DNA of 64,000 nucleotides from Bacteroidales bacterium (GCA_017399905.1 JAFQAR010000031.1:1-64000), one strand, 5' to 3'. Counted from the stretch's first letter, positions 33,754 to 43,589 are shown. Notes: a model not told the origin generated them from the letters alone. A program made the numbers and translations.

Positions 33754-36575
33754 AATGCGAAGTCTCCGATAGAAAGCAGAAGATGATTGTCCACATTGAC
33801 AAGAGTCCTGAATGTGTCACGGATTTCTGCTGGGGTGATCGTACTTAATATCTTCTCATATTCATCCAGATCAGCGAGAGATTCGTCGTTCTTGATCTGT
33901 CCGACAAGGTAGGTCTTCCAGCCTGCTGTAGCATCGTTCTGAAGATAATTCCTCTTATTCACGATAAATATCTGCTTCAGGGTCTCGAGTTCCTTTACAG
34001 AGACCTTCTTTTCCTGGAGATCCTTTATGATTTCATCCAGACAAGCATATACAACGGCTGTATTTCTGCGGTCCACTGATGCATTTATGTCGAAATAAAA
34101 GACATTGTCCGGCACTGCATTATAAAAGAGTGAGACATACGGAGAATATACAAGCGAATTCTCTTCCCTGAGCACTGACAGAAGACGTCCTCTGATAATA
34201 TTCTGCATCAGTTTAAGAATCAGTCCGTTACGCAGTGACGGCTCATATCTGCCATATAGGACATAATCGAATGTAGCCTGTGTCTCGTTTGAATTAGGCC
34301 AGGTATGCACAGTACGTCCTTCCGGAAGACTGAAACAGGAAGCCCCATGTCTTCCCGGCTCTTCTGAAGTCATCTGACCGAAGACAGGAACGGCAGTCCT
34401 TACCATTTCCTCCACATCGAAATCACCACAGACAACGCATGTCATACCATCCGGATTACCGTAAAGTCTTTTATAGAAATCGCCTATACGGTCCAGATCA
34501 AGCGCTTCCAGATCGGTCCTTTCGACAGAAAGACGTCTTCCGTAAACCATATTTCCCATAAGGGAATCCAGCTTTGCATTGAGCTGGCGCTGGTAATCGG
34601 TCTTCATCAGACGTGATATATAGGATTCTTCACCAAAATCTTCAAGTTCTTCCTGCCTGAGCGCCTCGAAATCCTCGTGATTGAGCTTCGGACGCAGCAT
34701 CTTCTCCACCACCAGATTCATCATCAGTCCTGCATTGTCAGCAGGTGCCGACGCTATGATTCCGTGCCACCATGATTCAAGAGCCACGATCAGACCTACT
34801 CCGTTCTGTGACAGAATGGAATAATAATCATCGTCATCCAGATTTTCTATGCCTCCAAGTTCAATATATCCGGCTGTCCCTTCGTATTGAGGATAATCAT
34901 CTTCAGGAGCCAGTGAAAGACCACCTGGAGCGAAAAGCTGCATCTGAACCTTGCCTTCTTCATCATTGGTAGGTCTCATGACGAGTCTGAAACCGTTTGT
35001 CAGAAGAAGTTCCGTAACTTCAATATTCTCATGATATGTCCTTGAGGCAATCATTGACGGGTCGAAAGGCCTTGATCCGCATAGCCATGCCGGAACAGGG
35101 ACAGAAGCCTCCATAGGCTCCTCTTCTTCCGGCACGAAAACATATGCTCCGAGATCCATCGACTTGCCGACACTCCAGAGCGAGTCAAGTTCCTCTGCAG
35201 TAAACCCTTCACATGAGACAGGATTCCGGCGGCAGGCCGCGAGACGGCAGTTTTCCGCAGCAAACATCCAGCGTACCAATATCTTCTGGAGATCCTCCGA
35301 CAAGGTCGAAGCCAGTTCTTCCTTTGCCCATTCGAACTGTTTCGGATCCGTTATATCCTTATCTCCGAACATGACATCGCTTGCAATCGACTCGCATATA
35401 TAGGACGAACTCGAATGGTTATGAGGAATATGGAAACGGTTCAGTTCCTTCCTACGGACAATATCCATCTCCTGCGGAGTGAATCCGTCACGGCACACCC
35501 TGGTGATTTCAGCGACGGCCTTCACTATCTTATCCGAAATTTCCTGCTTTGTCTTTCCGTCCACAGAAACAGTAAAATGGTCCTTGTCGGCAAGATACCA
35601 TGTATTTGAAAGAGATGCGTCATTGCCTGTCCTGTAGAACCGGTCCGACAGTGCGGCAATAAGCATATCCTTGCGTTCTGAATCTATGGCATCACCGACG
35701 GTCCGCCTCGATGTACATTCATGCGGAACCATAATTTCAAGCGTACTGGTCCTCATGAGGGTATCCCTCACCTCTTCATAAGTCACACCAGGATCGTAAG
35801 TATGAGGATACTCACGGTAATCAGGTGAAGAAGTGGCAGGAAGGGAGCCGAATATCTTTTCTATTCTTGACCGGATGTATTCCTTGTCGAAATCTCCCAC
35901 CAGAACGACCGTGGCCTGCGAGAGGGTATACCATCTGGAATGGAAATCCCGAAGGATCTCCGGAGTTATCTTTCTGATATCCTCTTCTGTTCCAAGAGGA
36001 ATTCCCTTGCTGTAAAGTCCGCTGCCGATCTTGAGGTTGTAGAATTCATCTCCGACATCATAGCCGCGAAGTTCCTCGATGATGATGCCCTTTTCCCCCT
36101 CGACCTTCTCCTCATCCAAAGGAATATCCACAATCCAGTCCTTCAGAATAAGCAGTGCATTGTCAATATCCTTGAGATTGTCGGAAGGGATAGCCAGCTG
36201 ATATACGGTCCTGTCATATCCGGTATAGGCATTGATGCTGATTCCGTACTGAACTCCACGGGATTCAAGCCATTCCACAAGCTTGTCGCCGGGGAAATGT
36301 TTCGTGCCACCAAAAGCCATGTGCTCAAGGAAATGAGCAGAGCCTCTGTTTTCTTCCGTCTCCAGCACCGATCCCGCACGGAATATCAGACGCATCTCTA
36401 TCATTCTGTCCGGAGAATCATTCTCTACCAATATATAGTTAAGCCCATTGTCCAGCTTTGCTTCCACTACTCCCAGCGGGTTCATGATACGGTCATTCCA
36501 GGACACGGACTGTGCCCTGGAACCTACCGTAATGAGAAGCAATGCCGCCAGAAGAGGCAGCGATCTTTTCAGCAT
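33750..36575 (-). CDS. M16-family metallopeptidase, exported
   Basis: A 941-residue zinc peptidase with signal peptide (MLKRSLPLLAALLLITVGSRAQ). The inverted zinc motif is HFLEHMAFGG (H81-E84-H85 plus a downstream glutamate in GIIIEELRGY). It has the usual four M16 half-domains in one chain, with a second copy (about 520-941) lacking the zinc motif. Family members cut short peptides inside a closed chamber. It sits directly downstream of SusC, SusD and a lipoprotein, so digestion of peptides imported by that system is a fair inference. Confidence 0.9.
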   Translation of the reverse strand: MLKRSLPLLAALLLITVGSRAQSVSWNDRIMNPLGVVEAKLDNGLNYILVENDSPDRMIEMRLIFRAGSVLETEENRGSAHFLEHMAFGGTKHFPGDKLVEWLESRGVQYGISINAYTGYDRTVYQLAIPSDNLKDIDNALLILKDWIVDIPLDEEKVEGEKGIIIEELRGYDVGDEFYNLKIGSGLYSKGIPLGTEEDIRKITPEILRDFHSRWYTLSQATVVLVGDFDKEYIRSRIEKIFGSLPATSSPDYREYPHTYDPGVTYEEVRDTLMRTSTLEIMVPHECTSRRTVGDAIDSERKDMLIAALSDRFYRTGNDASLSNTWYLADKDHFTVSVDGKTKQEISDKIVKAVAEITRVCRDGFTPQEMDIVRRKELNRFHIPHNHSSSSYICESIASDVMFGDKDITDPKQFEWAKEELASTLSEDLQKILVRWMFAAENCRLAACRRNPVSCEGFTAEELDSLWSVGKSMDLGAYVFVPEEEEPMEASVPVPAWLCGSRPFDPSMIASRTYHENIEVTELLLTNGFRLVMRPTNDEEGKVQMQLFAPGGLSLAPEDDYPQYEGTAGYIELGGIENLDDDDYYSILSQNGVGLIVALESWWHGIIASAPADNAGLMMNLVVEKMLRPKLNHEDFEALRQEELEDFGEESYISRLMKTDYQRQLNAKLDSLMGNMVYGRRLSVERTDLEALDLDRIGDFYKRLYGNPDGMTCVVCGDFDVEEMVRTAVPVFGQMTSEEPGRHGASCFSLPEGRTVHTWPNSNETQATFDYVLYGRYEPSLRNGLILKLMQNIIRGRLLSVLREENSLVYSPYVSLFYNAVPDNVFYFDINASVDRRNTAVVYACLDEIIKDLQEKKVSVKELETLKQIFIVNKRNYLQNDATAGWKTYLVGQIKNDESLADLDEYEKILSTITPAEIRDTFRTLVNVDNHLLLSIGDFAL

Positions 36576-36597
36576 ATCAGATATTATTGATTTTCAA

Positions 36598-37776
36598 TTA
36601 CTTGTTTGGAGTATAAGTAGCTACGACCTTAGTGAAGTCATAGTCAAGCCAGCATCCGTAGAAGCAGAATGTGAATATCATCGAATCATTGCTTACCGAA
36701 GCCGAAGACTCGACCCAGTTACCGTATTCGAACCAGTCCTCCGTGATGTCGCTGTTGTTAAGGTGGACATACGGGTCAGCTGTCGCGTCCCATGCCCACT
36801 CATCGTCATCAGCCGGATTGATAAGTCCCTCGGCAATCGCAGCCTTCTCTCTTTCAAAAGCAGTGAATGCATATTCGAACGGAACACGTACGCACTCCTC
36901 CTCATACTCATCGAGATAAGTGGCAAGGAAATCGATGCTCTTGTCCGAATTGAATGTTATTCCGTCAAGAGACATCGTGAACACTTCTTCCGACTCTGCA
37001 TCCCACTCGATCGCTTCCATCAATGTAGCATATGACTCGCCGGCCCACTCGCTGTACCAGTCCTCATAATCAACTGTTACTGAGCGCAGTACCTGATACA
37101 TATGATCCTCGATACCCATTGCGTTGGTAAGCATCTTAAGTACCGGAGCCTCGGCAGTCGCAGACTCTGAAAGCGTGATGAGAGTCTTTCCTGTAACTGT
37201 CCTTGGGTCGAGAGGCTCACCTGAATCGATATCCGTACCTGTGATCACAGCACTTACATTCACAACACCGATGTACTTTGAAAGATCGATTCCTGAAGCC
37301 GCCTTATATGCATCAAGAATGGCCTTCTGTTCTTCAGTAAGAGCCTCGGCAGTCATAGGACTCACAACGAATGCAAGAGCCTTTTCAAGCTCGACATTCT
37401 CAGGAAGCACAGTGTCGGCAGCAAGGCCTACAGTATAGTTCTCAGATGCCTCAAGAACGTTTGCATTGTTTGAAACGATATTGAACGAAGCTGTCTTCTC
37501 ACCAGCCTTGATCGTAACAGGGTTTCCTTCAAGAGAAACGATACCCTCAGTACCTGAAAGAGTGAAATCAAGGACAAGATCTTCCTTGAGGGCAGCTGTA
37601 AGCATTACCTCTACAACAAGCGGATCCGTATCTGTCTCATAAAGGGTTGTCTTGCCTTCCTGAGTCGAAAGGTAGATGTAATTGACTCCCTCATAACCCT
37701 CAGGGCCCTTTTCTTCACATGCAGTGAAACCTGCAAAAGCTGCGACCATGCAGCAGATCATCATTAATTTTTTCAT
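36598..37776 (-). CDS. Calx-beta-like lipoprotein of the first SusCD operon
   Basis: A 392-residue lipoprotein (FAGFTACEEKGPEG, Cys20, acidic residues after it as in Bacteroidetes surface-export signals). Residues about 30-140 resemble a Calx-beta/DUF4843-type beta sandwich (VVEVMLTAALKEDLVLDFTLSG, VTIKAGEKTASFNIVSNN). The rest is not recognised. It lies 27 bases after susD and 22 before the M16 gene. A surface ligand-binding role like that of SusE/F proteins is inferred from position only. Confidence 0.7.
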   Translation of the reverse strand: MKKLMMICCMVAAFAGFTACEEKGPEGYEGVNYIYLSTQEGKTTLYETDTDPLVVEVMLTAALKEDLVLDFTLSGTEGIVSLEGNPVTIKAGEKTASFNIVSNNANVLEASENYTVGLAADTVLPENVELEKALAFVVSPMTAEALTEEQKAILDAYKAASGIDLSKYIGVVNVSAVITGTDIDSGEPLDPRTVTGKTLITLSESATAEAPVLKMLTNAMGIEDHMYQVLRSVTVDYEDWYSEWAGESYATLMEAIEWDAESEEVFTMSLDGITFNSDKSIDFLATYLDEYEEECVRVPFEYAFTAFEREKAAIAEGLINPADDDEWAWDATADPYVHLNNSDITEDWFEYGNWVESSASVSNDSMIFTFCFYGCWLDYDFTKVVATYTPNK

Positions 37777-37803
37777 CTTACTTGGTTTTATCTTATCATT
37801 TTA

Positions 37804-39147
37804 TCATTCTGTCTTGATGAACGGCCACTCAGGATTCTGATCCATCAGGTCGTTATATTTGTATTCCGACTCCGGTATCGGGAAGAGCCATCTATAATCG
37901 TCTGCAGCGATAGTGGAATTGACGGATGTTCCCAGATTCTTGTACCTCTTCAAAGGCTTGCCCATCCTCTTGAGGTCAAAGTAACGGACACCTTCTCCGA
38001 CAAATTCCTTATGCTTCTCAGCCAGTATGGCCTCTATCAATGCTTCCCCTTCCAGACTTTCATCAATGAGGACGGCTCCATAGGCTCCAAGAAGCCTGTT
38101 CACCATGTCAACGGCCTGGCCGTATTGTCTGCTGCGGGCATAGGCCTCTGCAGCAGCAAAGCACACCCCGCTGTAGCGCATGGTGTTTATATATCTGACG
38201 GTTGTGTTTTCATAGTACATCCTGTTGTACTTGCCCAATGCGCGCACAAGACCGGATGACATTTCAACAGCATATTCCGACCATGGCTGCCTGAGGTCAT
38301 CTTCATCATACCTGACCTGGTCGCTCAGAATGAAATAATCACCTTTAGTCCTGTCATAGCAGAGGTCGGTATAGAAGGATTCGAATATATATGGCGCGAA
38401 TATGCGGTCATCACTTTCATTGCCTGACCACAGATTTTCGAATGAAGATTTTGTCCATCGGCTTTCCGCACCTTCCAGAAGTCCCTGTGCAACAGCAACC
38501 GCAACATCATAATTTCCCCGATGAAGTTCGAACTCCACCCTCAACGCCTTGACGGCCTCCGTGGACATATAGAATACTGCTGCATCATTGTCATCTACTT
38601 TTTCAGCCTCATCAAGAAGGCGGTCGATCTCTTCCAGACATTCCTCTACAGACGAACGTGGAAGGGTCTCATATTCAAGACGATCCTTCAGGACTATCGG
38701 ACCATAAAGCCGCACCAGGTCGAAATAGCACATGGCCTTCAGCGCATGGGCCTCGCTTCTGATCCTGGCAATCTCGACCGCATCCCGGTCAGTCTTGGCT
38801 TCAAGGAGCTCAAGACGCGGAAGAAGGGCATTGACCACTGCCACCACCATATAATACTCACTCCAGACATTTGAAGAAAAATCGCTTATAGCCTTTTCCT
38901 GCCAGTTGTAAAGGTTGAGCATCTCAACGTATTTCTGCGACAGAGCCGTAGGATAGAAGTCATCTGACAGGACAGAAAACTCCATCTGGAATCTCGGCAG
39001 AGAATTATATGCCGATGCCAGAAGTTCCCTCGCCGTCTCCGTATCCGTTATGGCATAAGGGTCCGAGAACTGATCTTCCAGACGTATGTCAAGAGAACAG
39101 CCGGCCAGAGCCATGGCAATATTGATAAATATGTATAATTTCTTCAT
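37804..39147 (-). CDS. SusD/RagB-family nutrient-binding lipoprotein
   Basis: A 447-residue lipoprotein (AMALAGCSLDIR, Cys16) with the SusD N-terminal TPR-like part (EIARIRSEAHALKAMCYFDLVRLYGPIVL) and C-terminal RagB/SusD segment ending in LFPIPESEYKYNDLMDQNPEW. It caps the SusC barrel and binds the ligand. It starts 1 base from the susC stop. The ligand is not readable from sequence, but the operon has peptidases and no carbohydrate enzymes. Confidence 0.9.
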   Translation of the reverse strand: MKKLYIFINIAMALAGCSLDIRLEDQFSDPYAITDTETARELLASAYNSLPRFQMEFSVLSDDFYPTALSQKYVEMLNLYNWQEKAISDFSSNVWSEYYMVVAVVNALLPRLELLEAKTDRDAVEIARIRSEAHALKAMCYFDLVRLYGPIVLKDRLEYETLPRSSVEECLEEIDRLLDEAEKVDDNDAAVFYMSTEAVKALRVEFELHRGNYDVAVAVAQGLLEGAESRWTKSSFENLWSGNESDDRIFAPYIFESFYTDLCYDRTKGDYFILSDQVRYDEDDLRQPWSEYAVEMSSGLVRALGKYNRMYYENTTVRYINTMRYSGVCFAAAEAYARSRQYGQAVDMVNRLLGAYGAVLIDESLEGEALIEAILAEKHKEFVGEGVRYFDLKRMGKPLKRYKNLGTSVNSTIAADDYRWLFPIPESEYKYNDLMDQNPEWPFIKTE

Positions 39148-39148
39148 T

Positions 39149-42100
39149 CTAGAATGACAAGCTTAAACTCATTGTGACTACCGGCTGCTGTACTCCTACA
39201 AGAGACCCTGACTCCGGGTCTGACTCCTTGTATCTCGTCAATGTAAAGATGTTGGATGCCTGCAAGGCAACATTTCCGTATTTTATGATCCCGCCTAACT
39301 TCCTTATGAACTTCTGAGGGAAACGATATCTGAGAGAGAGCATCTGCAATCTGAGGTAATCACTGCTTCCCACCGACTTGCTGTTAGGCCACCTTGTAAG
39401 GTTCTCTATCGCAGCTGAGGAATAGAACGGAGTATGATACATCTTGCCTTCGTCACCTTTCTGGAACCACATGTTCTCCACCTGTCCCATAACGGCATTC
39501 CTGTTTGCATCGTCATAATCCCTCACATATGAATAGGCATAAGCCTTGATTCCTCCAAGCACATAGTAGAAGTCGGCATCAAACTCGAACTGCTTATAGG
39601 TAAAGCTCAGGTTGATGGTTCCGTTATAAGGCGGTGATCCGTAACCTAAGGACACCATATCCTCCCTCTTCAGCTTTTCGGTAGCCTGAATCTCTTTGCC
39701 ATCCGCACCCTTGAACACAGGAAGTCCGGTAACAGGGTTCAGTCCGAGCGACACAGGTCCATAGATCATATCATACGCCTGTCCCACTTCATAGTCCGGA
39801 ATTACAGAGTCTTCACTTACATAAAGCCTGTCGCCATCATAAAGATCCACTACCATATTACGGTTATACGCAAGCGACACCCTGAGGTTGAGCCTGAATT
39901 CATCCTTATCTATAATCTTTCCGTTAGCAGAAACCTCCACTCCGGAATTGCTGAGAATACCGATATTCCTCTTCAATGTACCGAAACCGTTTGATGCAGG
40001 AATCGGCACATCAAGAAGAGCATCCTCGGTACGCCTGTCATACCATCCGAGATCGAGGTCGAGCCTGTTCCACAATCCAAGTGAGACTCCCACTTCAGTC
40101 GATATGGTCTGCTCCGGCTTCAGCTTGTCATTATACAATGACATGAGCTCCAGAAGCCTCTGGTCACCATAACTGTCCTCCAGATACGCGAATGTAGCGA
40201 CGGTAAGAGCCGGAGACACTCCTGCAAGACTGGCCGTCCGGCCATATGAGCCCTTGAAGCGCAACGACGATATCGGTTCGAAATCCTCCAGGAATCCATA
40301 TCCCTTGATATTCCATCCCGCTCCAACCGCCCATGCGGCATTCCATCTTTTGTTCTTCGGAAGAATTGACGAAGCATCTGCCTTGTATGTTCCGAAAACA
40401 TCATAGATTCCATCATAACAATAGCCGGCAAGCAATCCTATACCGAGCTGGGCCGTCTGTTCGTTGAAATTGGAGGTCCTTACCTTACGGTTGCCCTCAA
40501 TGGACTGGTTGATCGCCGACGGTGTCTTAAGCTTGCCGACTCCATAGCCGGTGATGGACATGTTATCCATATCATCCCAATAATAATCGGTATTGGCACC
40601 TACTGTCACATCATGCTTGTCAAAAGTCCTGTTCCAGGTGACGCGGACATTAGTTGTCACATTTGTGCTGACATTCTTTGCTTTAGAAAGCTTTCCGCGT
40701 TCATTTGAAGGCACACCGCTGTGCTGTTCCTCATACGCGGTCGAAGGCGTGAATTCCAAAGATTCAGAAAGCACCATATCCAGACCGGCGACAGCGGCCA
40801 CCGTAAGGCCTTTGAGAGGTTCCAGATTTATACTTCCTGTCGCTCCGAAGCGCTTGTCTTCCGATGTCCTTTCAAACTGATATACCAAGTCGTCATATGT
40901 CCTGCCCGGATATGACCACAGTTCACCGCTGGTTTTGCTCTCATACGGATTAAGTTCATATATGAGCGATGTCGGAGAATATGTGGACCCGTTAGGACTG
41001 TTCGACTTTGAATAACCGCCGCTGACACTCAAGGAGACATACCCCTTCTTGCCTATAGCCTGATCAAGGCTCAGACGTCCGGAAAAACGTCTGACATCAT
41101 TTCCTGGAATCTGTCCTCCCTGATAATTGTAATTTGCCGACGCATAATAGGATGTGGTTTCATTTCCGCCTCGCACACTCAGATTGTGACGCTGATAGAA
41201 ATCATTACGGAGAAGTTCATTGAACCAGTCTGTATTCACTCTCTTAAGCTCATCCAGAACCGCCTTGCCATGTGCAATCATCTTGTTGAGGTCAGGGTCG
41301 GTTCCATAATACTTCCTATAATAGTCTTCACTGTAACGGTAGCCCGGAGCCTCCGGATTCTTGAGCCTGCGCTCGAGCTCAAGCTTCTCTTCAGACTCCA
41401 TCATGCTGACACCTCTGCGGCCCCTGAATGTAACACCTCCGTTAAAGTCATAAGTCACCAGAGTCCTGCCATTCGTACCACGTACGGAAGTGATTTCCAA
41501 GACACCATTCGCAGCTTTTGTTCCATAAAGAGCACAGGCCACCGCATCCTTCAGGATCTTGATGTCTGCAATGTCAAGAGGATTCAGCGTCATGAAAGCA
41601 TCCGAAGAAATCACCTGTCCGTCAAGCACATACAGAGGTTCATTCGCAGTATCTCCCTTCCTGAACGAGGTGTTTCCCCTTATTCTGATCTCCGGCTTAG
41701 TACCCAGATCTCCTCTGTTTGTGACTATCAATCCCGGAGCAGAACCTTGTAGAGACAGGGAGAGGTCAACAACCGGCTTATCCTGAAGACGATTAATATC
41801 AACCATATTTATGACACCGGCCTTAGCTCTGATATCAAGGTCATTGATATTCTGCTTTCCCATCACAACCGCACTCTCCATCATATTCATATCGTCCTCC
41901 ATGACAATCAGTATTTCCTTCTGTCCGTCATAATTGACGGAATACTGCTTCATGCCGATGAAAGAAGCCTCGATAACAATTTTCCTTTCATCTGGGAGCT
42001 TCAGGGAAAAATAACCGTTAACGTCAGTAGCCGTGCCGTTATATGCATCACCACGTACATATACACTGGCTCCGGCCAATGGCTCATCATGGCTGTCGAC

Positions 42101-42205
42101 AACACGTCCGGCCAGAACTCTTTGACCGGGCTGAGAATAAATATTGTTCATAGCCATCAGAAAGACACCGATGGCCAGGCATATACGCACTACTAACTTT
42201 CTCAT
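39149..42205 (-). CDS. SusC/RagA-family TonB-dependent transporter
   Basis: A 1018-residue outer-membrane transporter. In order: signal peptide (MRKLVVRICLAIGVFLMAMNNIYSQ), carboxypeptidase-regulatory-like domain (GRVVDSHDEPLAGASVYVRG), plug (DKPVVDLSLSLQGSAPGLIV, the DISLKDASATALYG-type motif as IKILKDAVACALYG), and a 22-strand barrel ending in VTMSLSLSF. No N-terminal STN domain is present, so FecI/R-type signalling is not expected. The start at 42205 is set by the signal peptide. First gene of a five-gene operon. Confidence 0.92.
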   Translation of the reverse strand: MRKLVVRICLAIGVFLMAMNNIYSQPGQRVLAGRVVDSHDEPLAGASVYVRGDAYNGTATDVNGYFSLKLPDERKIVIEASFIGMKQYSVNYDGQKEILIVMEDDMNMMESAVVMGKQNINDLDIRAKAGVINMVDINRLQDKPVVDLSLSLQGSAPGLIVTNRGDLGTKPEIRIRGNTSFRKGDTANEPLYVLDGQVISSDAFMTLNPLDIADIKILKDAVACALYGTKAANGVLEITSVRGTNGRTLVTYDFNGGVTFRGRRGVSMMESEEKLELERRLKNPEAPGYRYSEDYYRKYYGTDPDLNKMIAHGKAVLDELKRVNTDWFNELLRNDFYQRHNLSVRGGNETTSYYASANYNYQGGQIPGNDVRRFSGRLSLDQAIGKKGYVSLSVSGGYSKSNSPNGSTYSPTSLIYELNPYESKTSGELWSYPGRTYDDLVYQFERTSEDKRFGATGSINLEPLKGLTVAAVAGLDMVLSESLEFTPSTAYEEQHSGVPSNERGKLSKAKNVSTNVTTNVRVTWNRTFDKHDVTVGANTDYYWDDMDNMSITGYGVGKLKTPSAINQSIEGNRKVRTSNFNEQTAQLGIGLLAGYCYDGIYDVFGTYKADASSILPKNKRWNAAWAVGAGWNIKGYGFLEDFEPISSLRFKGSYGRTASLAGVSPALTVATFAYLEDSYGDQRLLELMSLYNDKLKPEQTISTEVGVSLGLWNRLDLDLGWYDRRTEDALLDVPIPASNGFGTLKRNIGILSNSGVEVSANGKIIDKDEFRLNLRVSLAYNRNMVVDLYDGDRLYVSEDSVIPDYEVGQAYDMIYGPVSLGLNPVTGLPVFKGADGKEIQATEKLKREDMVSLGYGSPPYNGTINLSFTYKQFEFDADFYYVLGGIKAYAYSYVRDYDDANRNAVMGQVENMWFQKGDEGKMYHTPFYSSAAIENLTRWPNSKSVGSSDYLRLQMLSLRYRFPQKFIRKLGGIIKYGNVALQASNIFTLTRYKESDPESGSLVGVQQPVVTMSLSLSF

Positions 42206-42222
42206 ATTCAAAAAACGAATTG

Positions 42223-42230
42223 CAAAGATA
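42223..42230 (-). promoter_or_regulatory. Candidate -7 box of the first SusCD operon
   Basis: TATCTTTG on the minus strand, 17 bases before the susC start. The -33 element is imperfect (TTTC about 20 bases upstream). Confidence 0.5.
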
Positions 42231-42286
42231 CCACTTATTTTGCTGCCGATGAAATTGTATCGGTAAAATAAGAGCAATGATATCTT

Positions 42287-42322
42287 AAAAAAAAAGGAAC
42301 CCGCTGAAATTCAGCAGGTTCC
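42287..42322 (-). terminator. Terminator after tRNA-Pro
   Basis: Hairpin with arms GGAACCCGCTGAA and TTCAGCAGGTTCC (42296-42322, one mismatch), followed on the minus strand by nine T residues (42295-42287). It closes the tRNA transcript and insulates the SusCD promoter. Confidence 0.8.
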
Positions 42323-42334
42323 TTTGGTAGAATG

Positions 42335-42408
42335 TCGGGGTACTGTGACTCGAACACAGGACCCTCTGGTCCCAAACCAGATGCGCTAGCCAACTGCGCC
42401 ACACCCCG
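42335..42408 (-). tRNA. tRNA-Pro (anticodon TGG)
   Basis: A 74-base cloverleaf on the minus strand: acceptor arms CGGGGTG and TACCCCG plus discriminator A, D arm GCGC...GCGC, anticodon arm TCTGG-TTTGGGA-CCAGA (anticodon TGG), T arm CTGTG-TTCGAGT-CACAG. The 3' CCA is not encoded. It has a strong promoter upstream and a terminator downstream. Confidence 0.95.
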
Positions 42409-42437
42409 ATTATTGGTTTCCCTTTCATTTGGGACTG

Positions 42438-42468
42438 CAAATATAGGGACAAAAAATAAAAGTGCAAA
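42438..42468 (-). promoter_or_regulatory. Promoter of tRNA-Pro
   Basis: TTTG (42468-42465), 19 bases, TATATTTG (42445-42438) on the minus strand: an exact match to the Bacteroidetes consensus, 29 bases before the tRNA. The -33 box is inside the stem of the mdh terminator. Confidence 0.8.
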
Positions 42469-42501
42469 ACTTTTTCACAAAATTTTGCACTTTTATTTTT
42501 T
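42451..42501 (-). terminator. Terminator after mdh
   Basis: A perfect 19-bp inverted repeat (42451-42469 and 42483-42501, core AAAAGTGCAAAA) with a 13-base loop. The arms themselves end in A and T runs. It lies about 100 bases past the mdh stop. Confidence 0.75.
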
Positions 42502-42503
42502 CG

Positions 42504-42543
42504 GATCCTCACGTCGGGACTTCGTCCCTCCTCAGGATGACAG
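42504..42543. repeat. Diverged single copy of the 48-bp palindromic repeat
   Basis: GATCCTCACGTC, then a hairpin GGGAC-TTC-GTCCC, then CTCCTCAGGATGACA: the same order as in the units at 24484-24627 but with different hairpin bases that still pair. A more degenerate second copy follows at about 42556-42580. It lies between the mdh stop and its terminator. Confidence 0.6.
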
Positions 42544-42602
42544 TTTCGAAGACTTTCCGTCCCTGCTACAGGATGAGAGTTCCCGATACGTTCCGTCTAC
42601 TG

Positions 42603-43589
42603 TTAGAGGTTAGGATTGATGGTCTTCCACTCTGCTACCGGCGGAATGATGCCGAGGTTGATGATCTCGTCACGCATAACCTGGAGGTGTGCGTAAGATG
42701 CGTCAAGAGCTGCGATCTCCTCCTCAGAACCAGTAACCTCACCGAAGTGAACACCAGTTGCATCGATCACTGTAGGCATAGCCATGAGGACATTCTGATA
42801 CTTCTCGGTGTTTACATAGCATCCTGCTGGCCAGTGGAACTCAGGACCGCCCATAGCTGCCTGGATCATGAGAACTGACTGATAAGCCGGACTCTGGAAT
42901 GAAGAACGGCCACGGAGCTTGATGATGTTCGAACCTCCCTGGATGGTAGCATGCTTGATCTCAGCCCACTTGTCCTCAGGAATGTTGAACTCTGCGAGAG
43001 GCTTGCCGTCAACTGTGATCTTTGATGCGAACACTGCCATAGCCTCACCATGACCACCGTAAGTACGTGCGTTCTCCACCTTGTACTGAGGTACGCCGAG
43101 TTCCTTGGCGATAGCTGACTGGAGACGGGTAGAGTCAAGGGCAGCAAGTGAAGTAAGCTGGCTTGGCTTGAGACCTGAGCGGATGAGAGCTGTGAGAGCT
43201 GTCACGTCAGCAGGGTTGAAGATAACAACCACGTGATTCACGTCAGGGCAATACTTCCTGATGTTGTCACCGAACTCAGCAGCAATCTGGCAGTTACCCT
43301 TGAGAAGGTCCTCACGGGTCATACCCTCCTTACGAGGAGCACCGCCTGATGAAATGATGTACTTTGCACCTGTGAAAGCAACCTCAGGATCAGTTGTCCA
43401 TGTGATGTTCGCACCCTCGAACGCGCAGTGGTAAAGTTCCTCTGCAACACCATTCACGCCAGGACCATAAATGTCGTAAAGGCAGATGTTTGGAGTAAGG
43501 CCGAGCATGAGAGCTGTCTGAGCCATGTTTGATCCGATAGCGCCGCCGGCACCTACGATCACAAGCTTGTCGTTAGTCAAAAAGTTCAT
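42603..43589 (-). CDS. mdh: Malate dehydrogenase
   Basis: A 328-residue NAD-linked oxidoreductase of the lactate/malate dehydrogenase superfamily. It has the N-terminal dinucleotide fold (KLVIVGAGGAIGSNMAQTALMLG), SSGGAPRKEGMTREDLLKGN, FNPADVTALTALIRSG (instead of the usual NPVD) and the active-site ARTYGGHGE histidine region. Substrate loop residues fit malate better than lactate, but the family is diverged. It has its own promoter and terminator and lies between the two SusCD operons. Confidence 0.88.
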   Translation of the reverse strand: MNFLTNDKLVIVGAGGAIGSNMAQTALMLGLTPNICLYDIYGPGVNGVAEELYHCAFEGANITWTTDPEVAFTGAKYIISSGGAPRKEGMTREDLLKGNCQIAAEFGDNIRKYCPDVNHVVVIFNPADVTALTALIRSGLKPSQLTSLAALDSTRLQSAIAKELGVPQYKVENARTYGGHGEAMAVFASKITVDGKPLAEFNIPEDKWAEIKHATIQGGSNIIKLRGRSSFQSPAYQSVLMIQAAMGGPEFHWPAGCYVNTEKYQNVLMAMPTVIDATGVHFGEVTGSEEEIAALDASYAHLQVMRDEIINLGIIPPVAEWKTINPNL

